This document shows, piece by piece, positions 25,901 through 39,471 of a stretch of DNA of 64,000 bases (its first letter is position 1; each line of letters begins with the position of its first letter). This DNA is from Dipetalonema caudispina. Its lineage: Eukaryota; Nematoda; Chromadorea; Rhabditida; Onchocercidae. The translations under genes were made by a program, and so were the position numbers. Where the stretch lies: the NCBI GenBank assembly GCA_013365325.1, contig JABVXV010000211.1, forward strand, positions 48,517 to 112,516, given 5' to 3'. The notes beneath the pieces were generated by a model. It was given only the letters and a program-made list of their open reading frames with translations, made no database searches and was not told the DNA's origin.

Positions 25901-28578
25901 AATTTCAAAATATTAAAAGACTAACAGTTTCACAACCATAACCAATGGAAATTGTTTGACTACCACCCAATCTTCCAACACTCGAATAGCATCTGAAATA
26001 GATAACAGTATTAGCTAAAAATAGCTGAAATTTTCAATTGAAATGACGAATTCTTTTCAAATGACTTCTTTTTTTCAATTTTATCGTTTTTGTAATTTAA
26101 AGCTTCAATAAAATTGATGAAAAATAATATGTGTAAGCTTTTATTTTAGGGTCGCTTTCTTCTAGGTATCAAAATTTTATGGCTCGTTTCGAGTTATCTG
26201 AAATACACCAATGATATTAGCCAATTAATTTATCCGTCTAATCCGTCCGATAGTTAAGTTAAAATTTCAGATCTTTTCAGTTTAGTTTAATTAATTAAAA
26301 GTATAATTTTCCGGCCATTATATTAGTTATCAATCGTTTGTGTTGCAATATTTACTTCCTATTTAGCCATCAAATGGAATCAATTTTTTGTTATCTGATA
26401 CATCAATCCGGAAACAGATAAAACAGTTGAATGAAAATTTTGAAAATTTGAAACAAATTTGACATGGAAAGTTTACCCGCTTCCGATGATAAAAATTAAA
26501 TAATCATCATCTTGTTTATTTTCTTCAAAACGTAAACACGTTTCTCGTTCCCAGTGACGGAGCGCTTTACGAATGTAATTTTGCCAATCTCCTGAAATGT
26601 GAAAAAGCAACAATTTTGTATGAAAATTGAAATTTGCAAATTTATTATTTAATTATATTTTTAATTGTATTACAAAAATTATACGTTTAAGGTAATGAAA
26701 ATAAATTTTAGCATAACATTAAAGATAAATTAGAATAGGATAAAACAGACGAACGATCATTATTTCCGAAGCGATATGCAATTGATGAACTTTTCCATTG
26801 GTAGGTTGAATCAGAGATTATTTTTCGCTTTCCACGATTTTGCTTCGATGATCTTAACATTTTCATTTGTGGTAAAATTGCGGCAATGTCATTCTCGAAA
26901 AGAAGTCCGGCAATTCGTACATTAGACCGTATTTCATTACGTGTACGTGGATTTACTAATGGATTGATCAAAGTACCATCCTAAAATAACACATACTATT
27001 TATCATATTTCTTGACAGTTTTCTCGAAGCGGTAATAGTCAAATAGAAATAAGCCTGAAAATGATCACTTTTTCAATAGCTACAAAATTAATAAACTCTA
27101 ATATTAATAGTTACATCGAATTATTCTAACTTGTCCATTGAATTCTATCAATTGACCAAGTTATTATCTTGTTATAATGAATCTCCTACGATCACTAAAA
27201 TCCTACATTTCCAGATTTCTTGAAGATTCTTGCAATCTCGAAAAAATATACTACAGATGAAAACTTGCAAATCATTCAATTATCTCTTGCGAAACTTGTT
27301 CTGAATAATTACAAGAAGATATTTGCATCTACATGCTATGAATTGTGCTCCTCATTTATTATTTTTCATTTTACAACAACCAGTTTATACTAAATTTTAC
27401 AACAAAATAATTGCTAAAAAATTGCTTTAAAAATTTTGTTCAAATAAATTGAAATTGAGAGTACTAACATAAAGACGATGTTTTGGATCTTTCTCAGTGA
27501 AATATTGTTGCATTAATAATAAAACTTTGTCATAGCTTTCGTCCGGATCACTGTATCGTGTCGTATGTTTTGTTACTTCGGTAATGAACTCAAAATTGAG
27601 TCATTGTATTAATTGAAATTAAATTATCTTCCATTAAGTACAAAATATCATTCAAACGAGTTACTAAAGTAGTGGGTTGCAAAAATTCTGATATGTCCTT
27701 AATATGATATGTTACGGCATTTTCATATTTTTGAATAGCTAATTTTAAAGAGTAAAAATTATTAACTGAAAGTATAGTTTTGTTTATATGAGTAGTAACT
27801 TAGCTCTACAGAAATTAGTTTAGATAAATTTTAACTGATAAAATAGTTAAATTTAATTAATTAGAATTTGTTAAAGTTAAATATTCGATAATGCAATTGA
27901 TAGTTGAAAAGAATTTTAAGTAATTTTTTTTTTTTTTTTTTTTGCAACAGCTAACTAGCCTTTTTCACTGCTGGTTTTTCAATATAGGAGTTTTGCTGCC
28001 AATGAAGTGTTGTTGATGATGGTGTTGAGCTTAGCAAGGATAACAAAGGTATTACATGAGGTCCAACCTATAAAATCACTCATTGAAAATTCAGGACTGA
28101 AATTTAAATTTGTTTTGTAAAAATTTAAAAAATGACAAAAGACGAAAATAGAAAATGATGAACATTTCGGATTGGTTGTAAATGGCAAGCTGGTGACTTT
28201 TTTCCAGGTACTGTCGTAGATTTTGATACTGTAGTATAAGGATTATTCCATGCTGCAAGAAAGATATTTTAGAGGAGTGAAATAGACAGTACAGTATGGG
28301 TTGAGAATTGAAGTACAACTAAACAGTTTAATATTATTATTACATATCGTATTTCGTTTATAGGTACTTATCAAATTCAAGATTATCTGTTTACTTTACT
28401 TTTTTACCTCAGCTAACAACACATTACATTACTTTTTTAAAGTGGCTTTTTTTGAGTAATATTAAAATTGAATTAAAAAAATTATCAAACCTCCAATAAA
28501 GGGTTGTGCTTCAACATGAATTATTTTATTAGCAGTTGTGATAATAGCAATTAAAAGCCATTGCCGTTTGTTAAGCAT
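22971..28578 (-). CDS. Astacin-type zinc metalloprotease (NAS family) with EGF and CUB domains
   Basis: Thirteen minus-strand exons join in phase: 28578-28491, 28252-28212, 28067-27956, 27738-27665, 27588-27469, 26980-26755, 26591-26477, 25992-25926, 25840-25637, 25101-24971, 24645-24527, 24144-24059, 23194-22971, about 535 residues before an unplaced end. Exon 1 is a signal peptide ([15 protein letters not shown]). Exons 2-6 form a prodomain ending in a basic site (RGKRK, about 194-198). The protease has [12 protein letters not shown] (about 287-298) as zinc site and SVMHYS (about 342-347) as Met-turn. A Cys-rich EGF-like module ([20 protein letters not shown]) and a CUB domain follow. Such enzymes are secreted and process cuticle or eggshell proteins in nematodes. 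The donors of exons 2-4 are the weakest. The C-terminal end is unresolved: after FVLRFMNGS the genome runs into poly-T. Confidence 0.85.
23191..23532. repeat. Identical 121-bp sequence on both sides of a 100-N gap
   Basis: Bases 23191-23311 are repeated without visible change at 23412-23532, separated by Ns at 23312-23411. The copy begins with the last four bases of the astacin CUB exon and its acceptor, then intron sequence, ending in T9 and A7. Past the end of the match the right side continues with one more A and unique sequence. This looks like two overlapping contig ends that were scaffolded instead of merged, so the duplication is probably artificial. Confidence 0.9.
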
Positions 28579-29850
28579 ATCATTCAAACTTTTAAATGCT
28601 ATAAAAGTTTTTTTTTTTCAGCAGTGAATATTCGATTCTTTAGGATTTCTGAAAGAAATAATAGGCTGACTATATTAATTTAAAATGATATTCATATGAA
28701 TTTTTCTAGTAATATCTAAGAAATGCATAAAATTAAAATTAAAGATTTTAATTCCTCGAGATTCATCCATCATTTATCCATCGTTTTTTTTCAACATCAA
28801 CCTATATCTGTATCACTGAGATGAAAACATCAAGTTATTAATTAAGAGTAATTCATTTCTTGAATTGATTGCCAAAACATATCGTAGCCAAATAATATGG
28901 TAAAAAAAGATTGTAATCGGTGAACTGAAATGATATCCTTATTTAATGACTACTCAAAAATCGGATAATTCAGAATTTAAGAATTAATATAAGAACTCTC
29001 CATAAAACAGTTGCAAATCTCTCAGTGGAAAGCTCAAAAAACCCTTTTCAGTACAAATCCATCAAAAAAGACAGAGAGAGAGGGAGAAAGAGAGGAAGAG
29101 AAGAAAGAAATGAGGAATCAAACTATTGAAAGATGTGTAAAAAGTAAAAAGATATTCAACTTGGGTAACATAACAGTAAAATGAATTTAAAAGAAATAAA
29201 CAGAAAAAAAAAAAGAAAAATTGAACATTTCTATGATGCATTGCTTTACTTTCATAAAATTATATCATCAAATTTTATTTCACAATTTGATGATATTATT
29301 ATGAAAAGTAATAATTTAGAAAGTTAAAGTAAAAGTAAACAAAAATGACGAAAACATTTAAACTTATCGCTGAAATGATAAAATACTTTTGCAATTCATT
29401 ACGTAACAAGATTCAGTAAATAAATGAAACATATTTAAGAATTTGCAAGAAAAAAAAAAAGTGATATGTTCAGAACTGGTCTAATTATCAGGAATGCAAT
29501 CAGTAAAGAAATGGAAGAGTATACTTCCGAGAGTTCATGGACAATTTTCTCCTTTGTTTTTATTTTTTTTTTTTTTTCTAGGATGATACATTATAAATTG
29601 AAAACTTGAAAAAAAAAAAGATTTCAATTTGAAAAATTATTAAAGGAAGCATTTTGAAATTATTCTAAGAAAAAAAGTTTTCCGGGAATACACTTTTTAA
29701 GGATTACCCTTAAGTCGTTCAAATCTTTTTTATTATAAAAATTCAAATGATATTTTAAATCAAACATATAAACAGTCTAAGTGTATATTTATATAATTAT
29801 TTAAGAAAATGAACAGCTATTTTGAACTCTTTTGTTTTGGGTAAGTTTTT

Positions 29851-30132
29851 TGAATTCTGCTACGTAGGTGTATTATTCTCTCGGGAGTTGACCGAAAAAT
29901 CGTAATTTGTCTTCTTGGATAGTAAAGACAAATAAGCAGTAAATTGTGACGTAATTGTCAAACTTGATAGCAAATATCTGAAATCCGAGTTTTCTGAATT
30001 CTGCTACGTAGGTGTATTATTCTCTCGGGAGTTGACCGAAAAGTCGTAATTTGTCTTCTTGGATAGTAAAGACAAATAAGCGTAAATTGTGACGTAATTG
30101 TCAAACTTAATAACAAAAATCTGAAATCCAAC
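29851..30132. repeat. Tandem duplication, two copies, period 144 bp
   Basis: A unit starting TGAATTCTGCTACGTAGG at 29851 recurs at 29995 with a few substitutions and small indels. Each copy contains CTACGTAG (palindromic), TGACGTAA (CRE/bZIP-like) and a TTTGTCT..AGACAAA inverted pair. It is non-coding in the frames I followed. Confidence 0.9.
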
Positions 30133-30640
30133 GAATCGAAATATCCCTCTTTAATCAAACTCTTCTTTTTTGTTTTCATTCTAGAGCAAACAAACCTGTA
30201 TTGCATATTTCTAACAACAAATATTTCACTTTTTCTGCATTGCCATAAATTTGGTTCAAATGATTTTAATAGCATTGCAATTATCAAAAATATTCTTTAT
30301 TTCGGTATGGATAACTTGTTAGGAAGAAATTACACGGAACATATCAAGAAATTATAACATTTCTAATCATAATTTTAAAATTATTGATCATAATATTTGA
30401 AATCCAATCTTTTTTTTTTTTTCAAATTCAAAATAGCAATTTAATTTCTTCAATTGCACAAATTTGTAGCGAAATGGAAAAGATGGAAAAGAAGACGTTA
30501 AGACTAGAGAGAATGATGTATTATCAGAACGTTGTGTATGAATTTTGTTGAGATCTTGGAATAATTTTTGAATTCATATTATAATTTATCTTGTTTATGC
30601 CGGAACATTCTTCGATTATATGGTTGAAAAATGTTTTCGG

Positions 30641-30665
30641 ATAATAATAATAATAATAATAATAA
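30641..30665. repeat. (AAT)n microsatellite
   Basis: A pure trinucleotide run of about eight units in AT-rich intergenic sequence. Confidence 0.9.
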
Positions 30666-32718
30666 TCAAGAATATCCAGATAAAAGAGATTTTAATTGTT
30701 TCATAGATCTTATTCGAGTACGTATAATGACAGCAATTTTATTGAAGATTGGCTTAATTGAGCACTGACCAGAGCATATTAAATAAGAGAGTGATAAAAT
30801 GATAACTGCTGAATGAGGGAATGAATTTATTAAAATTTATCAAGTTAAATCTTTTAACCTTCAACTTTTTACTAATACTTTTTTATTTTATCCATTTCAA
30901 TTTTTTCCTATTCTCTTTCCCATATGTTTTAAGAGTATTAATTTATTGCGTGCTTATTATCAGTCATCTATCGGTCGAAATAGTTCGACATTTCTTACTT
31001 ATTAAAAGCAAAAAGAAAAAAAACAGCTTGAAAAAAGTTTTCTTCTCAATAAATTCCATCGAAAATATGGTGATTTATTACCAAAAAATTTATCAAAACA
31101 TCAGAACGGAAATTGATTGAAAAAACTGATAATTCTAAACTTCTCTAAGAATTTCGCTAATTTATGACCGGAAAAGTCCACTTTGAATAGAAAAGGTGGA
31201 AAAGTTTAGTTTAAGTCAGAAATTAATAGGAATCAGTTCGTATTTGTTAATGAGAAAAATTTCAACAACATTGAACATGATCGTGTCATTTCTTGCTTCC
31301 ACATTGAATTAACATGTGGAAAGGACTGACTGTATGTAAATTTTCTTCTCGTTTCATTTCCTTTTCCAATTCCATTCCACTCTTAAAAATCAACCAATCA
31401 CAAACGTTGTAAGAGAAAATGAGGGAAAAATTCTTTACATATGCAATATGTAATTTACGAAATAAATCTCAAATAACACTGTAATGAATTCAGTCATTAT
31501 TGTGCATATATTTTCTATCAGCTATTGGTCGTACCTGTTGTATGAAGATATGCTACAATTGTTGATCGTTGGATACGTCATCTATGAGATCATTCGCTTA
31601 TCCAATTTGCCGGATGCTGGAAGTTACGCTCCACCACAACAACCACAACTAACACATCCGGTTTCTTCTTTTAAATTCTGTTAAAATCACAACAACCGCA
31701 ATCAACATATCCGATTTTTTCTTTTTTCTTTTTTACATCCTATCCGAATATTTGTGAAGTTTATGTAATTATGCGATTTTCTGAAAGGAACTTTCACTGA
31801 TCGCTTGAAATGATGACATTAAAATTGAATAACCATTCCGAAGCGTTCGTTAAATTTATCGGAACTTAAGCTAAGTGATTAAATTTCTCGTAAAAGAAAA
31901 GATTCAACCAGGAAAATTTTTGCCAAAATTTTTGAATTATTTTATCATTCAAATTAGAAAAATTCATATTTCATTTGCTATTCATTTTTAGCCAGAAAAA
32001 AAGGCACAATAATTGGATAATATGGAGGAAAAAAAAAACAGTTGAATGCATTCATATTTGAATCATAAAACTCAATTTCTTAGTGAAAATTTCCAAAGTG
32101 CATTTCTTTTTGATGTTTCCAAAAATATATATTTTCTATCTATTGATAAACAAATTGTTATAGAATATGCCAAATCATGGCATATACATGAAAAGCGCCT
32201 GTAATAACGTAATGAAATAAAAATGTGAAATCAAGTCGTACAAGTTGTTCATGTTGTTTCATGATAATATCGTCTGATAAGGTCATTCGAATAAGGCTCA
32301 TTATGTCATTCATTCAATCACAACCGGTCCAATCATCAGTTAGCAATTTTCCTTCCTTATTGACAATAAATCATCAGGAAATATTTCCTTGATATGCATG
32401 GAATTTATGGAAGAAGAATTTTATTTTTATTTTATCATCAGATTGCTTACTTATTTGGTCTTTTAGGAGTAATGAGAAAGTATCACTGATAAAGCATTGA
32501 TAAAATGAACTAATATCAGTACAAAGCCAATAGCTAATTATGCTTATCAGAACACATATCACTCCAGAAGTGATGATAATCAAACTGATCAAGACAGTTC
32601 CGATAAGTGTTTGAACGATTTTGTGCTCCTATAATTATTCTTAGCTTTGGAACTTAAAACGAATTCTTGTATACTGTATACTGTTCGACTGGACGATAAC
32701 GCAATGTTTTGCAAATGT

Positions 32719-32786
32719 CGGGGGGATGGATGGGGGGGAGCGGGGGAGGTTTCGGTGTAAAGGGGATGCGGGGTGGGTGGTGGTAA
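32719..32786. promoter_or_regulatory. G-rich tract, possible G-quadruplex-forming element upstream of PWP1
   Basis: Within otherwise AT-rich DNA the plus strand carries successive G runs of six, seven, five, four and four, then GGGTGGGTGG, with almost no C. The spacing allows four-tract G-quadruplexes. It ends about 210 bases before the probable trans-splice acceptor of PWP1 (32998). A regulatory role is inferred only from composition and position. Confidence 0.55.
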
Positions 32787-33007
32787 GTGCTGGGATTTAT
32801 CAATTTGTTAGAGGTGGGCTATTTATGGAAAATAAGAAAAAGATAGCTGTGAGAAGAAGTTAATAGAAATTGATAAAATTGTACGAGAAATTTTGATTAT
32901 TGATTTGTTAGAATAGTTATGAAAAAGGTGATGGTAATATTTTATGGAAGGTATAAAAATTAATTCCTTGTTTCGTCACTTTTTGTTGTTTGTTTTAGGT
33001 GTTAATA

Positions 33008-35831
33008 ATGTCACTAATAGCAGACTTAGCTTGGATAAAACGTGGAATACCGAAAGCTGTACCGGACAAGGTGAAGTTATCGTCGGAAGAAATTAGAACT
33101 TTGATTCAAGGTTATGATTACCAAACATTTACTAATTGTAGTTTCTTAAATTTACATTCTTTCGATGATTATTTCGCTTTTTCTTGAACTCCAACAAAAT
33201 TTTACGTGTAGCGTCGAAACACTTCTAAATTCAACCGTAAAAAGATTCATACTGGATTAGCTTGCCCTTTTCTGTTTCTTAGTTATGATTATTGCAGCGT
33301 TGGAAGGGAGATAGCTTGAGTGATTTCTCAGATTTCGGATTTTTAATCCTCTTCAAAATAACAAGTAAATCTTTTCAGAGGGTGAACCGGAAACTAGTGA
33401 ATTATCAGATACGGATGGTACAGCTGGTGGCGAGGCTCAGCAGCGAGTACTTCCTTTTTTCAGTTTTCTAATTCCATTTATGTATTTATTTGGTAGAAAT
33501 TTGATTGGGAAAAGATATATGCTTATTCGAAATATCGAGTAAGATATTTCTTTTTATTTGCTTCTTTTTAGAGGGGTATCCGTGGTTCAAGTCCTGATGT
33601 GGCGGATGAAGGGATGGATACTGACAAGTACAGGTTGGATCAATATGACGAAAGTGATGGCGAAATGTATGTATTCAAAAGCTTGTCTTTTATTGGGTAA
33701 TGGCTATGAAAGCCTTATCATTAAAATTACTGTCTTACAAGAAGCGTGGAATTATGCATCATTTACTGGTCGAAATTAAATTAAAGCGGGAAGTAAAATA
33801 CTCTTAGTGTTAATGGCATTAGTATTTCAAAATTTCCAGGGAACCTGTTCTTTCATGATGTTGTTATGTTATAGAAAAAAAAGAAAAGCTTTTTGAGACA
33901 TTTCTTTACAGTTTAATCGAAAATTCAGATCTAATCCTTTGGCTGGAATAACGACATTTGCATCGCCTATGGAAGACCCTCATATAACGACTTATGTGAA
34001 TAGTGATGAAGAAGACCAAGAAGATTTTGAAATTAAACCGGATGATAATCTTGTTGCAGTTGCTAAAGTGTATAAGGTCTGGAATAATTCCATTTCATTT
34101 TGATGTTTAATTTCATTGTTTTTAAGTAAGGAACCGCTAAAGTTCTTAGTTTTTATTTAATCTTTTCAACCTTTTTCAAGAATGAATATACATTGGAAGT
34201 ATATTTATACAATGAGGCAGAAAATGATTGGTACGTACATCACGATTACATTTTGGATGTACCACCGTTATGTTTGGAGCCGATATATTTTGACCCAGGA
34301 AACGACGATAAAAAAGGCAACCTGTTGGCTGTTGGTGGTATTGATGCATCAATAAGTATCTGGGATTTGGATCTAGTGAATTCAGTGGAACCTACAGTAG
34401 TCCTTGGCAAAGCAAAGGATGCGAAGAGGTTTTTTTTTTCTTTTTTTTTTTTTTCATTTTCTAAACAATTTCCAAAAACCTATAAAAATGGACCATTTGT
34501 GTATGCTTAACATAACCAAATATTGGAAATCAAAACTTACTTTTTGACACATTTTAGGAAACGACAAAAGCGTGACGGGAGTGCACAAAAACATTCTGGT
34601 GCTGTACTTTCGTTAGCGTGGAATCGCTTAACGGAACACGTTCTGGCATCTGGAGGTGCTGATAGTTCTGTAATTTTGTGGGATCTTGAAGAGGCAAAGC
34701 CTGCAACAGTTGCAACACATTTCGATGGAATGGTAATTCAAAGCACTAATATTTTGTTTTTGTTTGTGAAGTTTCTCTTCTTAAGCGAAATGAGCATTTT
34801 TCTTATTTATATTTGCATAAAACGGCATCTCTCCTGCTAGACTTGTTGCTATGATCAATTACTTGTTGTTTTCATTTTTCTATTACTTATAATGATGGGA
34901 TTTTAGGTGCAAGCCATGGAATGGCATCCAGCGGAATCGCCTATTCTTTTGACAGGGACGTTATCAAGTCAAGTTGGATTAACAGATTGTAGGAACTTTG
35001 ATAATTTATCAAAGCAGTGGGAAGTAAATGGTGAAGTGGAACGACTTACATGGAATCATTTCTCTCCGTTTTATTTCTTTGTCGTCACTGATAACGGTTA
35101 ATTTTACCTGTAAATTATTTTACTTGAACTTTTATAAGGGCTGAATGTATATATATATCTTTTTTTGTTGTCCATATGGCTACAGTTGTATAGTACTTTA
35201 CTTTCAGGCCATCTCTATTACATGGATACACGTAAAAATGAACCTGTTATATCAAAAAAAGTGCATGAAGGAAGTGCTCGTAGCATAGTACAAAGTTATT
35301 ATACCAAGGGCTTGTTATCTACATCTGGCGAAGATGGGGTAATTTCTTTTTTTTTTTTTGATAATTTATCATTAGTTTTACAGAACAGCCGAAATCTTTT
35401 TTGTTTCGATGCGTTCATTACATGGATGCATATCAAAATCAACCATAGTGAAAAAAAAAAAGGAAAAAATGTTCTACATCTCAGAAAAACATTTGCGCAA
35501 TATAGTCTTATAGAGATTGGCTTGCCTTATACCAAAGTGTCGACTTTATTTGATATCAAATTTACATGAGATTTTAATGCAGTTTTTTCATATAATTTTT
35601 AAAGATTTCTTATAATTTTCTAATTTTTAGCTGTTAAAAATTTGGCGCTTGCAAGAAAGTAACAGTGATTTGGAACTTATTACTGAGCATGATGTAAACC
35701 TTGGAGGTCTGCATATATGTCGTTTTTCACCTGATTCTGGAAGTATCCTTGCAGTTGGTGGTGAGAAAGAAGAAATGGTAAAAATTGTTGAAATTAGCAA
35801 ATTCGAAGAAGTACGAACAGCATTCAGTTAA
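33008..35831 (+). CDS. PWP1: Periodic tryptophan protein 1 homolog (WD40, ribosome biogenesis)
   Basis: Nine exons join in phase (33008-33110, 33379-33446, 33572-33666, 33929-34076, 34181-34428, 34558-34732, 34907-35096, 35208-35338, 35631-35831) encoding 452 residues. PWP1 is a nucleolar WD40 protein needed for rDNA transcription and large-subunit assembly. The N terminus has WIKRGIPKAVPDKV, a PWP1 signature, followed by an acidic linker (SDEEDQEDFEIKPDDNLV). WD repeats then appear: GGIDASISIWDLD, SGGADSSVILWDLE, and KIWRLQ, with RLTWNHFSP as a family-specific stretch. The end (VRTAF) also matches the family. The start is the first ATG, nine bases after a TTGTTTTAG acceptor, likely a trans-splice site. 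The exon 3 to 4 junction (Met/Ile at the join) is the least certain. Confidence 0.92.
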
Positions 35832-38800
35832 TACTTCAAAGAAACATCTTTTTATCACTTTGCATTTCTTTTGGTAGATTAAGGTATTTCCCGTTACTCA
35901 AGAAAGGTACTTCTAAATTAAAGTAGGGGTGGGACTTCTTTTTCAGGAAAAATAATTACAGATAATGTTTTACGGATTGTAACGCGGGTTTGTTTTTCCA
36001 ATCCAGCTGGTCTGCTTTATAACTTTGTTGTTCCTCTTGTCTGTTAGATTTTTGAATTGAAAATAAAAATGAAATTATACTCAGTGATGCAAATGGAGGG
36101 ATAATACAGTGATGCAAATGAAGGGATAACACAGCGATGAAAGTTAGAATCAAATGCGTAGTTAGCGTACTTTTTCTCCACCTCTTATCAATTTGTACTT
36201 ATTTCTCATCAGTTCCCGTCATTTCGGAGACAGCAATTATAATAGTTAATGAACTTCCATGCTCCAGTTAAAGATTTTTCAAATGCTTTTTTGGCAAAAC
36301 CCAACTAACTATTTCATCGAAATGTGAAAATAGCACTAGTCAAGCAGTAATCAAAACAGGGCGTGGTGTATTACCGGAATAAATTTGATGATGCATCATG
36401 TGCACTGATCTCTGAATTTATCAGAGCACTGTGAAACACCATTCTACAGAGTATGTGGCGGTGTTGGGCGTCAATTACGAGGAAGAATTTGCATACATAC
36501 AAGTATGATGTAAATAAGAACTGTAATAGTTTGATAAATCTGAGTATTTGTGACTTGAAATATTCAAAAACTGGAAGTGATCGATCCTTTTTTTGGTAAC
36601 CATTCAGTTTGTCAAATCATATTTTGCTTCTATCTAGAATATCTCATGCTGTTGAAATCAGTATGTTAAAAAGATTAGATTAGGCTTATCGATAGTTATC
36701 ATTTACAACATTTCATTATCATGAAATAAGGGATATTCTTTTATTATTCGCCAAGTATTAGAACTAAAAAGAAGTAATGTCTATCATTTATTATATAGAA
36801 GATCGGGAGAGGAAATAAATATTATTTACATGATTTATAAAAATGACTGCATTATTTTTGTGTAGTTGTATTGATTACATTTTGTATTCCATTTTAATTT
36901 TAAAATACATGCAAAAGTGTTAAAGTGATGAATGCTTCTATGAAATTTTGATCTAAATAATTGTAACAATAAAGAAATTAAATGGTATTCGGTAAAGCAA
37001 AATTATCTCTTTCCTAGATATAAGATTTTAAGAGAAGATTATCAATCATTTAATTATTAGATGAAATTCGATAGCTTATTTCATGAACTTCATCTAGCAG
37101 CAGTCGAATTTCGAATCAAGTTCACATTATCGAGAAAATTTTTTTGAACGATCATAATCAATATATCATTAGATTGAATAATGCTGATTGACTACATCAA
37201 AATGAATACTTTTTAATTTCTCAAGTTCAATTTTCTTTATGACATTGTCTGATTTCAGCAACACTTGTTCGCATTTACATTTCCTATTAAAATCTAATTC
37301 GAAATGGCTGAATTCGAAAATATGCTATACGTAGTATAAACTTTCAAGATTTTCAATTAGCATACTTTTTAACATAATAAATTATACCAATGAAGGTTAG
37401 AAAAGACATAAGTGAAAGAAATGATCATAATTTATCATAATCCATCATCACTATATTTTATCTTCATTTCATAAAACGTAATGTCATTTATTTGAACCGA
37501 AGTAAATGATTTGCTATTCGACAAACTAAATTTTGGCTATAAAAGTAATGGCTTTTTTAGCTACAAAAAAAGGATAACATAATTTCTCTTAACTAATCCG
37601 TTAACTGAAATTTTTGTTCCAAATACAGTATTTCACTTGTAGTGAAATGATATATCTGGATTATGGATTCATTTGTTTTGATTTGATAAATTAATATTTG
37701 CATAAAGTTTATAATGTGATTAGCAATGATAAATATGATTTGATAAATATTAATTCATTAAATTCACTAATATCCTTCTTCTTAATCATCATCAATTTCA
37801 TTACATAAACTGATATAAATTATCTTTGCAAATAATTTTCAACACATACATATATTCATATGTTGTTGAAGAGAATTTGAATCACTCAATGGGATTTTTA
37901 CCTTTTTTTTTTTTTTTTTTTAGTTTGCAAAAAGAAATGAAATAAATATCAGTGCTGCATTAAGAACCTTTTGAGGTCATTAACATTAAAATGATTCATT
38001 CTTCTTAAGAGATGAAAAATTTGAATTGTAGAAGGTATAAAAATGAAACAAAATCATTTCATTCGTAATAATTCATAAATTCCTTACATATCACAGGTAT
38101 CGTTGAATATCAAATATTGGTTTGCTTCGATATCATATGTTAGGTTCATTTGAAATACAAACTAAGCATTTCTTAATACTGTTTTAGCTCTCAATATTGT
38201 ATGTAGACAATTAATGTTGATTCGAAGTTAAAAATTGAAATTGATTTCAGTAGATGATTTTTAAAAATAAATGAAACTTTTTTGTTGTATAATTATTACT
38301 TCATTTATTTATTTATTACTTCTATTATTCTTAATTATTATTTATTATCTATTATTGTCATTTATTTTATTACTATTATTATTATTATTATTATTATTAC
38401 TATTGTTTTTCATTGTTAATATTAATATTTCAATTGTGTATAATATCATTATTAGCTTTTATAATATATGTTTTGCGCTTTCATGTTTTAACTCTAATTG
38501 TAATTAGCATTTATTGAAGAGAAAAAAAAAGAGATTTATTTTGCATAAACAATAAGACAAGAATGAAATCAGTGTTGATGAGATGTTCACATAAAATAAT
38601 AAACACATATCATTCAGGATTTATCGGCACCATTGAATAAATGGCACACTGAAGCATGCATAGGCATCCAATAATTTAGTTTCAAAGGTGGAAGAGGCGG
38701 AAAGATGACTAAATTATTATCTTATTGATGCTCAAAAAATTGAAAATTTAAATTTGCATATACTTATATGTTTCTTTTGTAATGAAGATTACCGACTTTA

Positions 38801-39416
38801 TCATTGTTATCTTATCATATTAAGCTGTATGGTAGAAATAATAATTTTATCAAAGAAGATTACAGATTCATCTATTTTTCCAGTTATTTCGATACTTCTC
38901 AATGAAAAATGAAGTAAATTCAATGAAGTTCAATTTTAAAATGAGAAAATTTTTGTAATAATAGTATAAGTTTGAAAGGAATTGCCTCACTCTGTTAAGC
39001 AAAAATATTGAATGATTTGAAATCTTTGAGTTTGTAAATCTCTTTGGAATAATCGATAAATTATATGAAAATTTTAGTGGAAAGAAATTGTAAAATCTCG
39101 TAACTTCTCAAGGGAACAATGTTTTAAATTTACTACAGCGAAATGAAAATGAGACAGAGGCAACAAAGTACAATAATTAGACAAATGAGCGAACAAGGCA
39201 CATTATTCTACGCTTGTAGTATTACAATAACAAAGAAAATTTAAAAAAAAAAAAAAAAAGATTATTCTTAGAATAAAATAAGATTTACGAAAGACAATCT
39301 AAAATTTCACAGATGATAATTGTGATTTTTGAAATATGAAACAATCACGATAAAAAATCATGATTCGAATTCGAATAACACGTCGTATCACAACGGATAG
39401 AATGAAGTATAGAAAC

Positions 39417-39471
39417 ACATACACACACACACACACACACACACCCACATACATACAGACACACACACACA
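39417..39471. repeat. (CA)n-rich microsatellite
   Basis: CA dinucleotides with TA and GA interruptions. It produces spurious open frames on both strands rich in Thr/His or Val/Cys. Confidence 0.9.

Larger units (their letters stand above)
28579..32998. other. Divergent intergenic region between the astacin gene and PWP1
   Basis: About 4.4 kb between head-to-head genes. It contains a GA-rich tract (29071-29113), a 144-bp tandem duplication (29851-30132), an (AAT)n run (30641-30665), a G-rich tract (32719-32786) and scattered poly-A/T. A 66-codon plus-strand frame at 31484-31684 (contains LPDAGSYAPPQQPQ) lacks recognisable homology. No gene is supported, but the stretch must carry both promoters. 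Confidence 0.5.

Noticed and set aside
30821..31120. 99-codon Phe/Leu/Ile-rich plus-strand ORF
   Set aside because: Composition is what AT-rich DNA gives by chance. It has no homology, no splice partners and no signal-peptide-like organisation beyond general hydrophobicity.
33008..33187. Longer first exon of PWP1 running to 33187
   Set aside because: A stop follows and the donor at 33111 joins in phase to the acidic exon at 33379, giving the expected PWP1 N terminus.
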